The position numbers and the translations under genes were made by a program. Below are positions 41,620-49,598 of a DNA stretch of 54,956 nucleotides, in pieces. The notes beneath the pieces are model-generated. The model made no database searches. It was given only the letters and a program-made list of their open reading frames with translations, and was not told the DNA's origin. Positions within the stretch are counted from its first letter, which is position 1. Each line of letters starts with the position of its first letter. This DNA is from JAVBOO01 sp031550435 (lineage in GTDB: Bacteria; Bacillota; Clostridia; Lachnospirales; WRAX01), in contig JAVBOO010000020.1 of assembly GCA_031550435.1 (NCBI GenBank), forward strand, positions 1 to 54,956. Reading direction: 5' to 3'.

Positions 41620-42417
41620 ATGATTATGAGAAAAACGAAAAATAAAAATTATGAAGACAAAAAAGTGAGAAACAAAAAAATAAAAATACTCGCCCTTGCC
41701 GGCTTGACCGTGTTCAGTCTGACGTTTTTATCATTCAGAAGCCGGGCGCAAACCGGATTTAAGGATATCGCGGGTTATACCGTACGGGAAGAAGGAAAAA
41801 AGTATATTGCGCTGACGTATGACGACGGCCCGACACCGGGCAACACTTCGGCACTACTGGATATCCTGAAAGAAAATGACGCCAAGGCGACGTTTTTCGT
41901 TCTCGGAATGTACGCCGAACTGTCTCCCGAGATATTAAAACGCATAGTCGATGAAGGTAACGAGGTCGGAAATCATTCGTTCAACCACCTCCGGCTAAAC
42001 ACACTGAACGACAAAGAGCTGACAAACCAAATCGAAAAAACAAACAAGCTTATAGAAGGTATTACGGGCAGACCGGTCAGCCTACTCAGACCGCCGTACG
42101 GACTGAGAAACAAAAACGTTATCGGCGCGGCAAAAAAGGCGGGGATGTCAATAATCCTTTGGAATGTTGACACCCATGATTGGTCCGAGCCGGGTGCAAA
42201 AATTGTCGCAAACCGGGCGATATCAAAATCTGTTGACGGAGATATCGTACTTTTGCACGATAACTGTAAAGGTTCCGTCAAGGCATCCGAAATAATAATA
42301 AAAGAGCTTAAAAAATCAGGTTACGAATTCCTAACAGTTTCGGATTTGATTCATATGAACGAGGGACTGACGGAAGGCTCTGTTTACAGAAGCGCGAGAA
42401 AGGCGATGGGAAAATGA
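41620..42417 (+). CDS. Polysaccharide deacetylase (NodB domain), membrane anchored or secreted
   Basis: A 265-residue protein with a basic N-terminus, one hydrophobic helix (about residues 22-40) and a NodB domain: YIALTYDDGPTPGNT (catalytic and metal Asp), EVGNHSFNHLRLN (metal His pair), LLRPPYGLRNK, DTHDWSEPG and VLLHDN. Relatives deacetylate peptidoglycan or chitin-like sugars; the spore neighbours suggest a PdaA-like cortex role, but this is inference. The start is taken at ATG 41620 after GGTGAT; ATG 41626 is also possible. Its stop overlaps the next start (ATGA), so the following coiled-coil protein is coupled. Confidence 0.87.
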   Translation: MIMRKTKNKNYEDKKVRNKKIKILALAGLTVFSLTFLSFRSRAQTGFKDIAGYTVREEGKKYIALTYDDGPTPGNTSALLDILKENDAKATFFVLGMYAELSPEILKRIVDEGNEVGNHSFNHLRLNTLNDKELTNQIEKTNKLIEGITGRPVSLLRPPYGLRNKNVIGAAKKAGMSIILWNVDTHDWSEPGAKIVANRAISKSVDGDIVLLHDNCKGSVKASEIIIKELKKSGYEFLTVSDLIHMNEGLTEGSVYRSARKAMGK

Positions 42418-42896
42418 ACGAGTTCCGTATCCGTGTCAAATTGCTTAATGAGCTTTTACAGAAAAAACAAGAAGCGCTTTCGGCAATACTCAATATTTGC
42501 GAAAACGAGGAAACCGTGATAACGAACGGCGCGGGCGGCGATAACGACAGAGGACTCCTCAGGGCAATGGCAGAAGAGAAACAGAGCAATATAAACATTG
42601 TACTCGAATCCGATGAAATATTTGAAACAACTTTCAGCCGAATCAGGGACGGGTTTGAGCAAAATGCCAAAGAAAATAAAGAAGCGGTTACATCTATGAA
42701 GGCGCTTATAAGTGCTGTCTGCGACTTGGACATAAAAATACGCTTAAAAGAAGAGCAAAACAAAAAGCTTTTAGACGAGAAAAACAAACGCATTTCTTCA
42801 TTTATTCCGAAAGAAAAGGTTGCAAAGTTGTATGCGGCCGGAAACAGCCAAAAAAATCACCCAAGACCTGAAGCCGGAGGTAAGCGTCATGATTAA
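42414..42896 (+). CDS. Small coiled-coil protein, possibly FlgN-like
   Basis: A 160-residue, highly charged helical protein. The beginning LLNELLQKKQEALSAILNIC and the later EEQNKKLLDEKNKR resemble FlgN/FliT-type flagellar chaperones, but no motif is decisive. It overlaps the deacetylase stop by four bases (ATGA) and the ispD start by eight bases, so the three genes are translationally linked. A flagellar role would fit the chemotaxis receptor two genes downstream. The tail (HPRPEAGGKRHD) is basic and probably disordered. Confidence 0.55.
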   Translation: MNEFRIRVKLLNELLQKKQEALSAILNICENEETVITNGAGGDNDRGLLRAMAEEKQSNINIVLESDEIFETTFSRIRDGFEQNAKENKEAVTSMKALISAVCDLDIKIRLKEEQNKKLLDEKNKRISSFIPKEKVAKLYAAGNSQKNHPRPEAGGKRHD

Positions 42897-43593
42897 AGCG
42901 AGTTGTTCCGTAATAATCGCCTCGGGAGGAAAGGGAGAGCGCAGCGGACTTCCTTATCCGAAGCAACTGTATAAGCTTGGAAATAAAGAGATACTGCTTC
43001 ATACCATCGAAAAGTTTGCCGATATAGATTTCGTTGACGAAATTATAATAGTGTCCGACGAGTCAATACTGGATTATACAAAAGAACTGTGCGGGAAAAC
43101 GGCAAAAGTTAAGAAAACTATTGCCGGTGCGTCTTTGAGACAAGCCTCGGTATACGAGGGTCTTAAAGCAGTCTCCGACGATGCTGAAATTGTGCTGGTA
43201 CATGATGCCGTCAGGCCGTTTGTTTCTTCCGACTTGATAAAAAGAGTCTATGAAGGAGCGTTGGCTCACGGTGCATGTATTCCCGGGCTGATTCCGAAGG
43301 ATACCGTCAAGAAATACGAAAACGGTTTTGTTACCCAAACTCTTGACCGCGGGACAATTGTTTTGGCTCAAACCCCGCAGGGATTTCGCAAAGAAATTCT
43401 TGTCAGCGCACACAATTCTGCTGCCGAACACAACATTATTTGCACGGATGACAGCGCTTTGGCAGAGCGTATCGGCGCAAAAGTGTATGTAACGGACGGA
43501 GATGAAGAAAACATAAAGCTTACAACAGCACATGACATTGAGCTCTCCCGCGCCTATCCCGGCAATCCCGCGATGCCCGCTGAGACTCTATAA
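42889..43593 (+). CDS. ispD: 2-C-methyl-D-erythritol 4-phosphate cytidylyltransferase
   Basis: A 234-residue IspD of the MEP isoprenoid pathway: it joins CTP and methylerythritol phosphate. The nucleotide loop is ASGGKGERSGLPYPKQLYKL; other motifs are EIVLVHDAVRPFV, IPKDTVKKY, LAQTPQGFRKE, TDDSALAERIG and DEENIKLTTAHDI. The ATG at 42889 follows GGAGGT, which sits in the end of the preceding gene; the frame is open to 42820 without a ribosome site. ispF, often adjacent or fused, is not here. Ribitol-phosphate cytidylyltransferases are related, but no teichoic-acid genes are near. Confidence 0.88.
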   Translation: MIKASCSVIIASGGKGERSGLPYPKQLYKLGNKEILLHTIEKFADIDFVDEIIIVSDESILDYTKELCGKTAKVKKTIAGASLRQASVYEGLKAVSDDAEIVLVHDAVRPFVSSDLIKRVYEGALAHGACIPGLIPKDTVKKYENGFVTQTLDRGTIVLAQTPQGFRKEILVSAHNSAAEHNIICTDDSALAERIGAKVYVTDGDEENIKLTTAHDIELSRAYPGNPAMPAETL

Positions 43594-43605
43594 AACGAAC
43601 TAAAA

Positions 43606-43631
43606 TAAATAGCTGAGATTTTTGCCGGAAA
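43606..43631 (+). promoter_or_regulatory. Sigma-D (sigma-28) type promoter of the chemotaxis receptor
   Basis: TAAA (43606-43609), 14 bases, GCCGGAAA (43624-43631), close to the motility consensus TAAA-N15-GCCGATAA. It lies 59 bases before the receptor start. Confidence 0.55.
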
Positions 43632-43689
43632 CAACAATGAACGATATTAAATATTAATAATAAGTTACACTTCATGGAGGATGAAACTG

Positions 43690-46167
43690 ATGAAAACTTG
43701 GTTTATCAACTTACAAACTCGCACAAAACTTATCAGTTACGGTATTTTGGCCCTGATTCTGATCTTGGTCGCCAGCGGGTTCGGCCTTTGCAGGCTGAAC
43801 ATTCTGGACACTTCGTATACCGAGAGCCTTAATACCTGTCTCCGGCAAATAAGCTTTGCGGTTAAGCTCGGCGACGACATTGACGGCTCTATGGTCTTAA
43901 TCAATAAAGCAAGCAGAGCATTTGCATCCGGTCAAGACGTAAGCAGTATGACCGCCGAAGTTTCCGATTTGCTGAAAGACGGCGACAACAAATTATCGAC
44001 CTTCCTTAATTCCGACAACACAAGCAATTACACTGGTGAAGTTGTGACCCGGTTGACCGGTATCAAAGACGCAATAAACGAATATCAGGCGCTTTTAGAT
44101 GCCGCTTTGCCAAATATCGAGCTTGGGCACGAGCAGGCTTTCGCCCCTCTTTTGGATAACATGATAAAGCTTGAGGCCTTGTCCTCCCAAACAAATGCTC
44201 TTTATGACAGCGCCACATTGAAAGCCGAAACAGTCTCGGATGATAATTCGAAGTCGATTGTTTACACAATACTTTTCTATGTGCTTATAATAGTTGCCGC
44301 GACGATTATCCTTGTTCTCGCCACTGTTCTTATATCATGGTACACGGCAAAACCGCTCAGAAAGCTTTCGCAATTGGCAAAGAGAGTTGCTGAAGGCGAC
44401 TTGTCGGTCAACCTCGCCATCAACTCCAAAGACGAAATCGGCAGGCTTTCCAGAGACATTCAGTCGATGACCAGCGTTTTTGACAGCCTCGGCGGAAACA
44501 TAAACAAGCTCAGCGCGGATTTTGGGGTCGGGGATATTGATTCCCGGATAGACGAGGAAAAATACAGCGGCGACTATAAAAAGGTTGCCAATGGTGTCAA
44601 TCTCCTTGCCGGAGGCCTTTTGAACGGTCTGTTCTATGTTTCGGGGCTGATGTCAAACTTCGGAAACGGCGACTTTGCGGTTGAGGTCAAACAGCTCCCG
44701 GGAAAACTGTATGCGGTTACGGAAGCAACGGAAACTCTGAAGCGAAACCTTGAAAACATCGCAACTGTTGTTAGAGAGCTTGCCGAAGCGGGTTCGAACG
44801 GAAACCTCGAAAAACGCGCGGATCTTTCGCAGTTCAAGGGTGATTGGCATACTCTGTCGTTTAACATGAACAAAATGTTCGAAAGCATCGCCGCACCGAT
44901 TGCAGAATCGGTCAAAGTCCTTAAAGGCATGGAAAACGGCGATTTGAGCCTGACCGTGAACGGTGATTACAGCGGAAGCTATAATGACATGAAGCGTTCG
45001 ATTAACGAAATGCGTTTGAAGCTGTCCGCATATATAAACGAGATATCAATCGTTCTTAACAGCATTGCTAAAAAAGACCTTAACGTGAACATTACCCAGC
45101 ATTACGTCGGAGACTTTATCCCCATAAAAACAGCGCTTATGGATATCTCTGAAGCACTTAACACGACACTGGGCGAAATCAACGCCTCTGCCGAACAGGT
45201 CGCTGCCGGCGCAAAGCAAATATCCGAGTCCAGTATGTCGCTCGCAGTCGGCTCGCAGGAACAGACCGGCGCGATTTCCGACCTTTCGCTGACACTCGAA
45301 AATGTTAACGCGCAAACCTCTAAAAACGTCGAGTTTACTCAAACGGCCAACAACCTCGCTACAAACGCGAAAGAAAGCGCCGATACGGGAAATATCGAAA
45401 TGGCGAACATGCTCGCGGCTATGGAAGACATCAGAACGGCTTCTCAAAGCATTTCAAAAATTATAAAAGTTATTGACGACATATCGTTCCAGACTAATCT
45501 TCTCGCGCTTAACGCCGCAGTTGAAGCGGCTCACGCCGGAAGCCACGGCGTTGGATTCGCGGTAGTCGCAGACCAGGTAAGAAACCTTGCGGGAAAGAGC
45601 TTGGAAGCTGCCAAAGATACAACAGCACTCATTGAAGGCACGAATGAAAAAGTTGCCGTCGGAATGAAGCTTGCCGAACAGACAGCGGGAAACCTCAAGC
45701 ATATGTCCGAACAGATAACTCAAATTTCAAGCATAGTCGGTAACGTTGCCGAATCCTCAAATTCGCAGGCCGAAGGCATAAAGCAAATCAATACCGCTCT
45801 TGCCAGCATAGCTGCGGTAACGCAGTCCAACTCCGCAGTCAGCCAGCAAAGCGCCGCGTCGTCAGAAGAGCTTTCGAGCCAAGCCGAAGTGTTTAAGTCT
45901 GTAGTCGCGCAGTTCGTACTTAAAAATCAAAGCAGGGATACCGAAAAAGCGTATGCACGGCAGGTCGTAAAACCTTCGTTTGTAATGCCCAAGGGCGAAC
46001 CCTTTACTTCAAACCGCACCGGGCATACAAACGCTGTCTTTGATCCGAACCCGGCACGTAAACCCGCCGGAAACCGCGAGAAAAACTTCGGCGATGCAAG
46101 CAAACCCGTGAAAACCGGTTCGAACACGCCGGGCAACTATGAGAGCAACAATTTTGGGAAATATTAG
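43690..46167 (+). CDS. Methyl-accepting chemotaxis protein with tandem HAMP-like domains
   Basis: An 825-residue receptor. Membrane helix 1 (about residues 12-32), an extracytoplasmic helical sensor (about 33-190), helix 2 (about 193-215) and a HAMP domain (AKPLRKLSQLAKRVAEGDLS). Several further HAMP-like units follow (GNGDFAVEVKQLPG, KGMENGDLSLTVNGDYSGSY, KKDLNVNITQHYVGDF), then the signalling hairpin with the conserved tip ISFQTNLLALNAAVEAAHAG and FAVVADQVRNLAGKS. A Pro/Asn-rich tail (about 755-825) lacks a clear CheR-docking pentapeptide. The start is the ATG at 43690; GGAGG lies nine bases before it and directly touches the alternative ATG at 43681. The ligand is unknown. Confidence 0.93.
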   Translation: MKTWFINLQTRTKLISYGILALILILVASGFGLCRLNILDTSYTESLNTCLRQISFAVKLGDDIDGSMVLINKASRAFASGQDVSSMTAEVSDLLKDGDNKLSTFLNSDNTSNYTGEVVTRLTGIKDAINEYQALLDAALPNIELGHEQAFAPLLDNMIKLEALSSQTNALYDSATLKAETVSDDNSKSIVYTILFYVLIIVAATIILVLATVLISWYTAKPLRKLSQLAKRVAEGDLSVNLAINSKDEIGRLSRDIQSMTSVFDSLGGNINKLSADFGVGDIDSRIDEEKYSGDYKKVANGVNLLAGGLLNGLFYVSGLMSNFGNGDFAVEVKQLPGKLYAVTEATETLKRNLENIATVVRELAEAGSNGNLEKRADLSQFKGDWHTLSFNMNKMFESIAAPIAESVKVLKGMENGDLSLTVNGDYSGSYNDMKRSINEMRLKLSAYINEISIVLNSIAKKDLNVNITQHYVGDFIPIKTALMDISEALNTTLGEINASAEQVAAGAKQISESSMSLAVGSQEQTGAISDLSLTLENVNAQTSKNVEFTQTANNLATNAKESADTGNIEMANMLAAMEDIRTASQSISKIIKVIDDISFQTNLLALNAAVEAAHAGSHGVGFAVVADQVRNLAGKSLEAAKDTTALIEGTNEKVAVGMKLAEQTAGNLKHMSEQITQISSIVGNVAESSNSQAEGIKQINTALASIAAVTQSNSAVSQQSAASSEELSSQAEVFKSVVAQFVLKNQSRDTEKAYARQVVKPSFVMPKGEPFTSNRTGHTNAVFDPNPARKPAGNREKNFGDASKPVKTGSNTPGNYESNNFGKY

Positions 46168-46172
46168 TGGCT

Positions 46173-46292
46173 TCGGGTGTACAGATTAGAGGAAATTTCG
46201 GAGTTCCGTTTTAGGGTGTCTGAATTTCAGACCGGGTAACGAGTATTAAAAATTCGTATGCAGACTCATAAGGAGTCTGAACGAAGCGCAGT
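46173..46292. repeat. Degenerate copy of repeat family R4
   Basis: CCGTTTTAGGGTGTCTGAATTTCAGACCGG matches, with changes, the R4 inner part at about 35480-35510, and CGAAGCGCAGT (46282-46292) matches the R4 unit end. Small palindromes GTCTGA/TCAGAC and CAGACTC/GAGTCTG lie within. Confidence 0.45.
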
Positions 46293-46404
46293 AAAAGGCT
46301 GTGTCATCACGATTTTATAAGCAGAAATGTTGAAAATTGCGCATGAAACCCAAAAAGCAATTTTTCAGCATTTCCTATAAATCGTTTTGACACAGCCTTT
46401 TTTT
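46293..46404. repeat. MITE-like hairpin and terminator between receptor and cupin genes
   Basis: AAGGCTGTGTCA (46295-46306) and TGACACAGCCTT (46388-46399) form perfect 12-bp terminal arms. Inside, CGATTTTATA and TATAAATCG and then GAAATGTTGAAAATTGC and GCAATTTTTCAGCATTTC also pair, giving a stem of over 40 bp. A T-run follows the right arm, so it can terminate the receptor transcript. The inner arm resembles family R2. Confidence 0.7.
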
Positions 46405-46451
46405 GTTTATAGTGAATAAGTTGAAAACGAACTAAACGAGCTTGCTCATGC

Positions 46452-46916
46452 CTATTCGCCTTCATAATAATCGACGCTTTGCTCTGTTTTGTATAGCATG
46501 TTGACTTTCTTGCCCCAAATCCCGACTTTTTTTGAGTCGGGATAGAAAGAGACTTCCACAGCGCTTTCCGTATCAAAATCCAGATAGCTAAGATTTTCGG
46601 TTTCAGAAATATTTGTGAGCTTGTGCGCGCCGTTTTCGTTCGGCGGAAAGAAAATGTAGTCGCCGGCGGAAACTGTTATATCGCCTTTCGGTGTCTTCAA
46701 AAGTCCTTTGCCGGATAAAATATAAAACGACTCTTCGTTTTGCATGTGGTAATGATAAGGGTAGTTTGATTTTCCCGGCGGTATTTCGTAATGTGTGACG
46801 GTACAATCCTTTGAGTACAGAGGCGCAAGAGACCGCATATAAAATTCGTAGTTCCCGTGGTCTTTGACGTGCTCTTTCGGAGCATTTTCAACATTGATAT
46901 GCAGAATGTCGTCCAT
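46452..46916 (-). CDS. Cupin-domain protein
   Basis: A 154-residue single-domain cupin. The metal-binding cupin motif 1 is YHYHMQNEESFYILSGKG (His, His, Glu), and motif 2 is AGDYIFFPPNENGAHKL. It probably binds a metal and a small ligand, but no specific reaction can be assigned. AGGAGG precedes the ATG. It stands alone, with repeat clusters on both sides. Confidence 0.88.
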   Translation of the reverse strand: MDDILHINVENAPKEHVKDHGNYEFYMRSLAPLYSKDCTVTHYEIPPGKSNYPYHYHMQNEESFYILSGKGLLKTPKGDITVSAGDYIFFPPNENGAHKLTNISETENLSYLDFDTESAVEVSFYPDSKKVGIWGKKVNMLYKTEQSVDYYEGE

Positions 46917-46956
46917 ATAATTCCTCCTCGTATAGGATATTGAATATTGATCCCCC

Positions 46957-47056
46957 GATTAAACCATACGGTTTAATCACCACTTATACCGGCTCTGCGG
47001 GCCTAAGGGTGGTTGAGGAGACAAGTTTAGCAAATGATTTAATGTCGCCTCAATAA
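46957..47056 (+). repeat. Two-hairpin repeat family R3, copy 2
   Basis: After a perfect 9-bp hairpin GATTAAACC/GGTTTAATC (46957-46978) comes CCACTTATACCGGCTCTGCG with a TAAGGGTGG arm, then GAGACAAGTTTAGCAAATG, ATTTAATGTCGCCTCAATAA. The last 40 bases match copy 1 (32767-32806) almost fully. Confidence 0.65.
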
Positions 47057-47094
47057 CACTGAAAACGGATGATTAAATCCGCACTTGCCTATTT

Positions 47095-47213
47095 GGGCAT
47101 GTTGAAAAATTGCCTTGCGGCTTTCCCTTGAAAATGGAAAAGCACCATTTTTCAAGGGAAAGCCGCTCGCTCAGACCAATTCTTGGTCTTTGTGCGCAAT
47201 TTTCAACACTTCC
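47095..47213 (+). repeat. Palindromic repeat family R2, long copy abutting the pheT stop
   Basis: Outer arms GTTGAAAAATTGC and GCAATTTTCAAC enclose a near-perfect inner hairpin GCGGCTTTCCCTTGAAAA/TTTTCAAGGGAAAGCCGC (47117-47166) and a small one AGACCAA/TTGGTCT. The right end CACTTCC meets the pheT stop codon (47213-47215). The short copy at 3755-3808 has the same ends. Confidence 0.7.
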
Positions 47214-49588
47214 TATTTATCTCTGATTTTTGCGTTCAGCTTGCTTTCAAGCGCAAGGACAACGTTTTTCATCTCCGCGACGACTTCTTCGTCTCGCAAA
47301 GTTCTGTCAGGAGAGCGAAACGTGAGACTGAACGCGACGGATTTCAGCCCGTCTTTGAGATCACCGCGGTATACGTCAAAACAGTGACAGCTTTCAAGCA
47401 GCGAAGATGCTGCGGATGTTATCGCGCCTTCTATCTCGCCGGCAGTTATCTCGTCTTTGACAAACATGGCTATATCGCGTTTCATTCTCGGGAATCTCGG
47501 CAGCGGAGCATAGGTCGGGACAAGCTCGGCATTTTTAAACAAGATATCCGTTTTAAGCACGGCAACATATGCCTTCGCGCCTATTTCATAACTCAGGGCA
47601 ACCTCGGGATGTATTTCTCCGACAAAGCCGGCCTGCTCGCCTTTGACAAAGATTTTTGCCGTTCTTCCGGGATGCATAAACGGAAGAGCTGTTTCGGGCA
47701 AATACTCGGCTTTAAACCCGAATGTGCTCTCCAGAGCATTAACGATACCCTTTGCGTCATAGAAATCGCAGCTGCCGTACATACCAACGGTTATGAGAGG
47801 CTGTTCGTGAGGAAGTTCGTTTTTCTTGGGTTCATAGCTTTTCGCAAGCTCAAACAGCCATGCTTGCTCATTGCGGCGATTGTAATTAGCGGACAGCGAT
47901 GTAAGCATGGAGTTAAGCGTTGTTGTTCTCATTATTCCGAAATCCTCCCCGAGAGGATTATTGATGCGCACGGCATTTCTCAGGGGCGACGTTTCCGGCA
48001 GCCTTAGCTTGTCAAACACCTTCGGACTCTCAAACGCGTAGCTCAATGCCTCACAAAGACCGTTAGCTGTAAGTGTTCTCTTTACCGCGTCTTCAAAAAG
48101 CTGTGTTTCCGTCTTTTTGCCGATAGTCGGCCTGCTGAAGGGTAGTGTGGACGGTATCCGGTTGTAACCGTATAATCTCGCGACTTCCTCCGCGATATCG
48201 GTCTCGTGCTCTATATCCGGCCTGAACGTTGGTACGACTGCCGTACCGTTTTCCGCGACGATCTCGAGACGCTTGAGATACTCTGTCATCTCTTTTTCGC
48301 TGAGTTTAAGACCTATAAGCCTGTTGACGGAATCGGCACTGTATTTGACGCTGCGTTTTATACGCTTTTGCGGATAGCAATCCACACGGCCGCAGACGAC
48401 TTCTCCGCAGCCGAGAAGTTCGACAAGCTCCGCCGCTCTGTCCGCGGCGGTCAATGCAAGTTCCGGGTCGAGACCTTTTTCAAATTTTGACGATGAGTCC
48501 GTACGCAGTCCGAGTTTTTTGCTTGTAAGTCTTACCGAAGTACCGTTAAAATTCGCGGACTCAAACAATACTGCGGCAGCACCCTCGGATATTTTCGAGT
48601 TTTCACCGCCCATAACACCCGCAACCGCTACAGCCTTTTCGAAATCAGCGATTACAAGCATGGTTTCATCGAGTATGCGCTCCTCTTTGTCAAGAGTCGT
48701 GAATTTTTCACCTTTTTCGGCGTTTCGCACTATTATCTTGCCGCCGTTTATGCAGTCGATATCGAATGAGTGCATAGGCTGACCGTATTCCAGCATCACA
48801 TAGTTTGTGATATCAACTATGTTGTTTATCGGGCGTATTCCGGCTGCCGTCAGCCTATGACGCATCCAGAGAGGTGAAGGCTCAATCTTGACGTTTTTAA
48901 CAATACGCGCGACATATCTCGGGCACAATTCCGTGTTTCTGATTTCAACTTCTATAAAGTCGGATGCGCTGCCTCCGGCGTTTTCTTTCGGAGCGCATTC
49001 CGGAAGCTTGAGCTCTGTTCCGAATGTTGCCGCACTCTCTCGCGCCAGGCCGATTATCGAGAAACAATCCGGCCTGTTCGATGTGATCTCAAACTCGACC
49101 ACGTCGTCGCAAAGCTGTAAAATCTCTCTGACATCCGCACCGGGCTTTTGCTCATCGGTAAAAATATAAATTCCGTCTTCGCAGGCCTCAGGATAATCGT
49201 GGACGGTGTAGCCAAGCTCTGAAATAGAACAGAGCATACCTTCTGAATCGGCTCCTCTGAGCTGACCCTTTTTTATAGTGACACCGTTTGCGAGTGTCGC
49301 CCCGTCGGTCGCAACGGGTACGCATACTCCGGTTTTTAAGTTCGTCGCTCCGGTGACTATCTGGAGCGGAGCACCGCTTCCTATGTCTATTTTCGTTATA
49401 AACAGCTTTTCGGCGTTTTCATGTTTATCAATACTTATAACCTTGCCGACAACGACGCCCGATATCTCAGCGCCGGGGCTTGTCACACATTCAACTTTTG
49501 AGCCCGAAAGCGTCATAGCGTCGCAATACTCTTTAACTGAGCAGTTCGGGTCTGTATACTCTTTTAACCATGATATTGGAAGATTCAT
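47213..49588 (-). CDS. pheT: Phenylalanyl-tRNA synthetase beta subunit
   Basis: A 791-residue subunit of the heterotetrameric synthetase that charges tRNA-Phe. The N-terminal tRNA-binding OB domain (LFITKIDIGSGAPLQIVTGA) comes first; then the B3/B4 editing domain (AGIRPINNIVDITNYVMLEY, GQPMHSFD), the B5 domain, a catalytic-like core (IEHETDIAEEVARLYGYNRI) and the C-terminal ferredoxin-fold anticodon-binding domain (RFPRMKRDIAMFV). ATG 49588 is six bases after GGAGG; the adjacent ATG 49591 is only three. It follows pheS by ten bases and is controlled by the T-box upstream of pheS. Confidence 0.96.
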   Translation of the reverse strand: MNLPISWLKEYTDPNCSVKEYCDAMTLSGSKVECVTSPGAEISGVVVGKVISIDKHENAEKLFITKIDIGSGAPLQIVTGATNLKTGVCVPVATDGATLANGVTIKKGQLRGADSEGMLCSISELGYTVHDYPEACEDGIYIFTDEQKPGADVREILQLCDDVVEFEITSNRPDCFSIIGLARESAATFGTELKLPECAPKENAGGSASDFIEVEIRNTELCPRYVARIVKNVKIEPSPLWMRHRLTAAGIRPINNIVDITNYVMLEYGQPMHSFDIDCINGGKIIVRNAEKGEKFTTLDKEERILDETMLVIADFEKAVAVAGVMGGENSKISEGAAAVLFESANFNGTSVRLTSKKLGLRTDSSSKFEKGLDPELALTAADRAAELVELLGCGEVVCGRVDCYPQKRIKRSVKYSADSVNRLIGLKLSEKEMTEYLKRLEIVAENGTAVVPTFRPDIEHETDIAEEVARLYGYNRIPSTLPFSRPTIGKKTETQLFEDAVKRTLTANGLCEALSYAFESPKVFDKLRLPETSPLRNAVRINNPLGEDFGIMRTTTLNSMLTSLSANYNRRNEQAWLFELAKSYEPKKNELPHEQPLITVGMYGSCDFYDAKGIVNALESTFGFKAEYLPETALPFMHPGRTAKIFVKGEQAGFVGEIHPEVALSYEIGAKAYVAVLKTDILFKNAELVPTYAPLPRFPRMKRDIAMFVKDEITAGEIEGAITSAASSLLESCHCFDVYRGDLKDGLKSVAFSLTFRSPDRTLRDEEVVAEMKNVVLALESKLNAKIRDK

Positions 49589-49598
49589 CATTTACCTC

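Noticed and set aside
47183..48007. 274-codon plus-strand frame opposite the end of pheT
   Set aside because: pheT is certain here, and the frame starts inside repeat R2 without a ribosome site.
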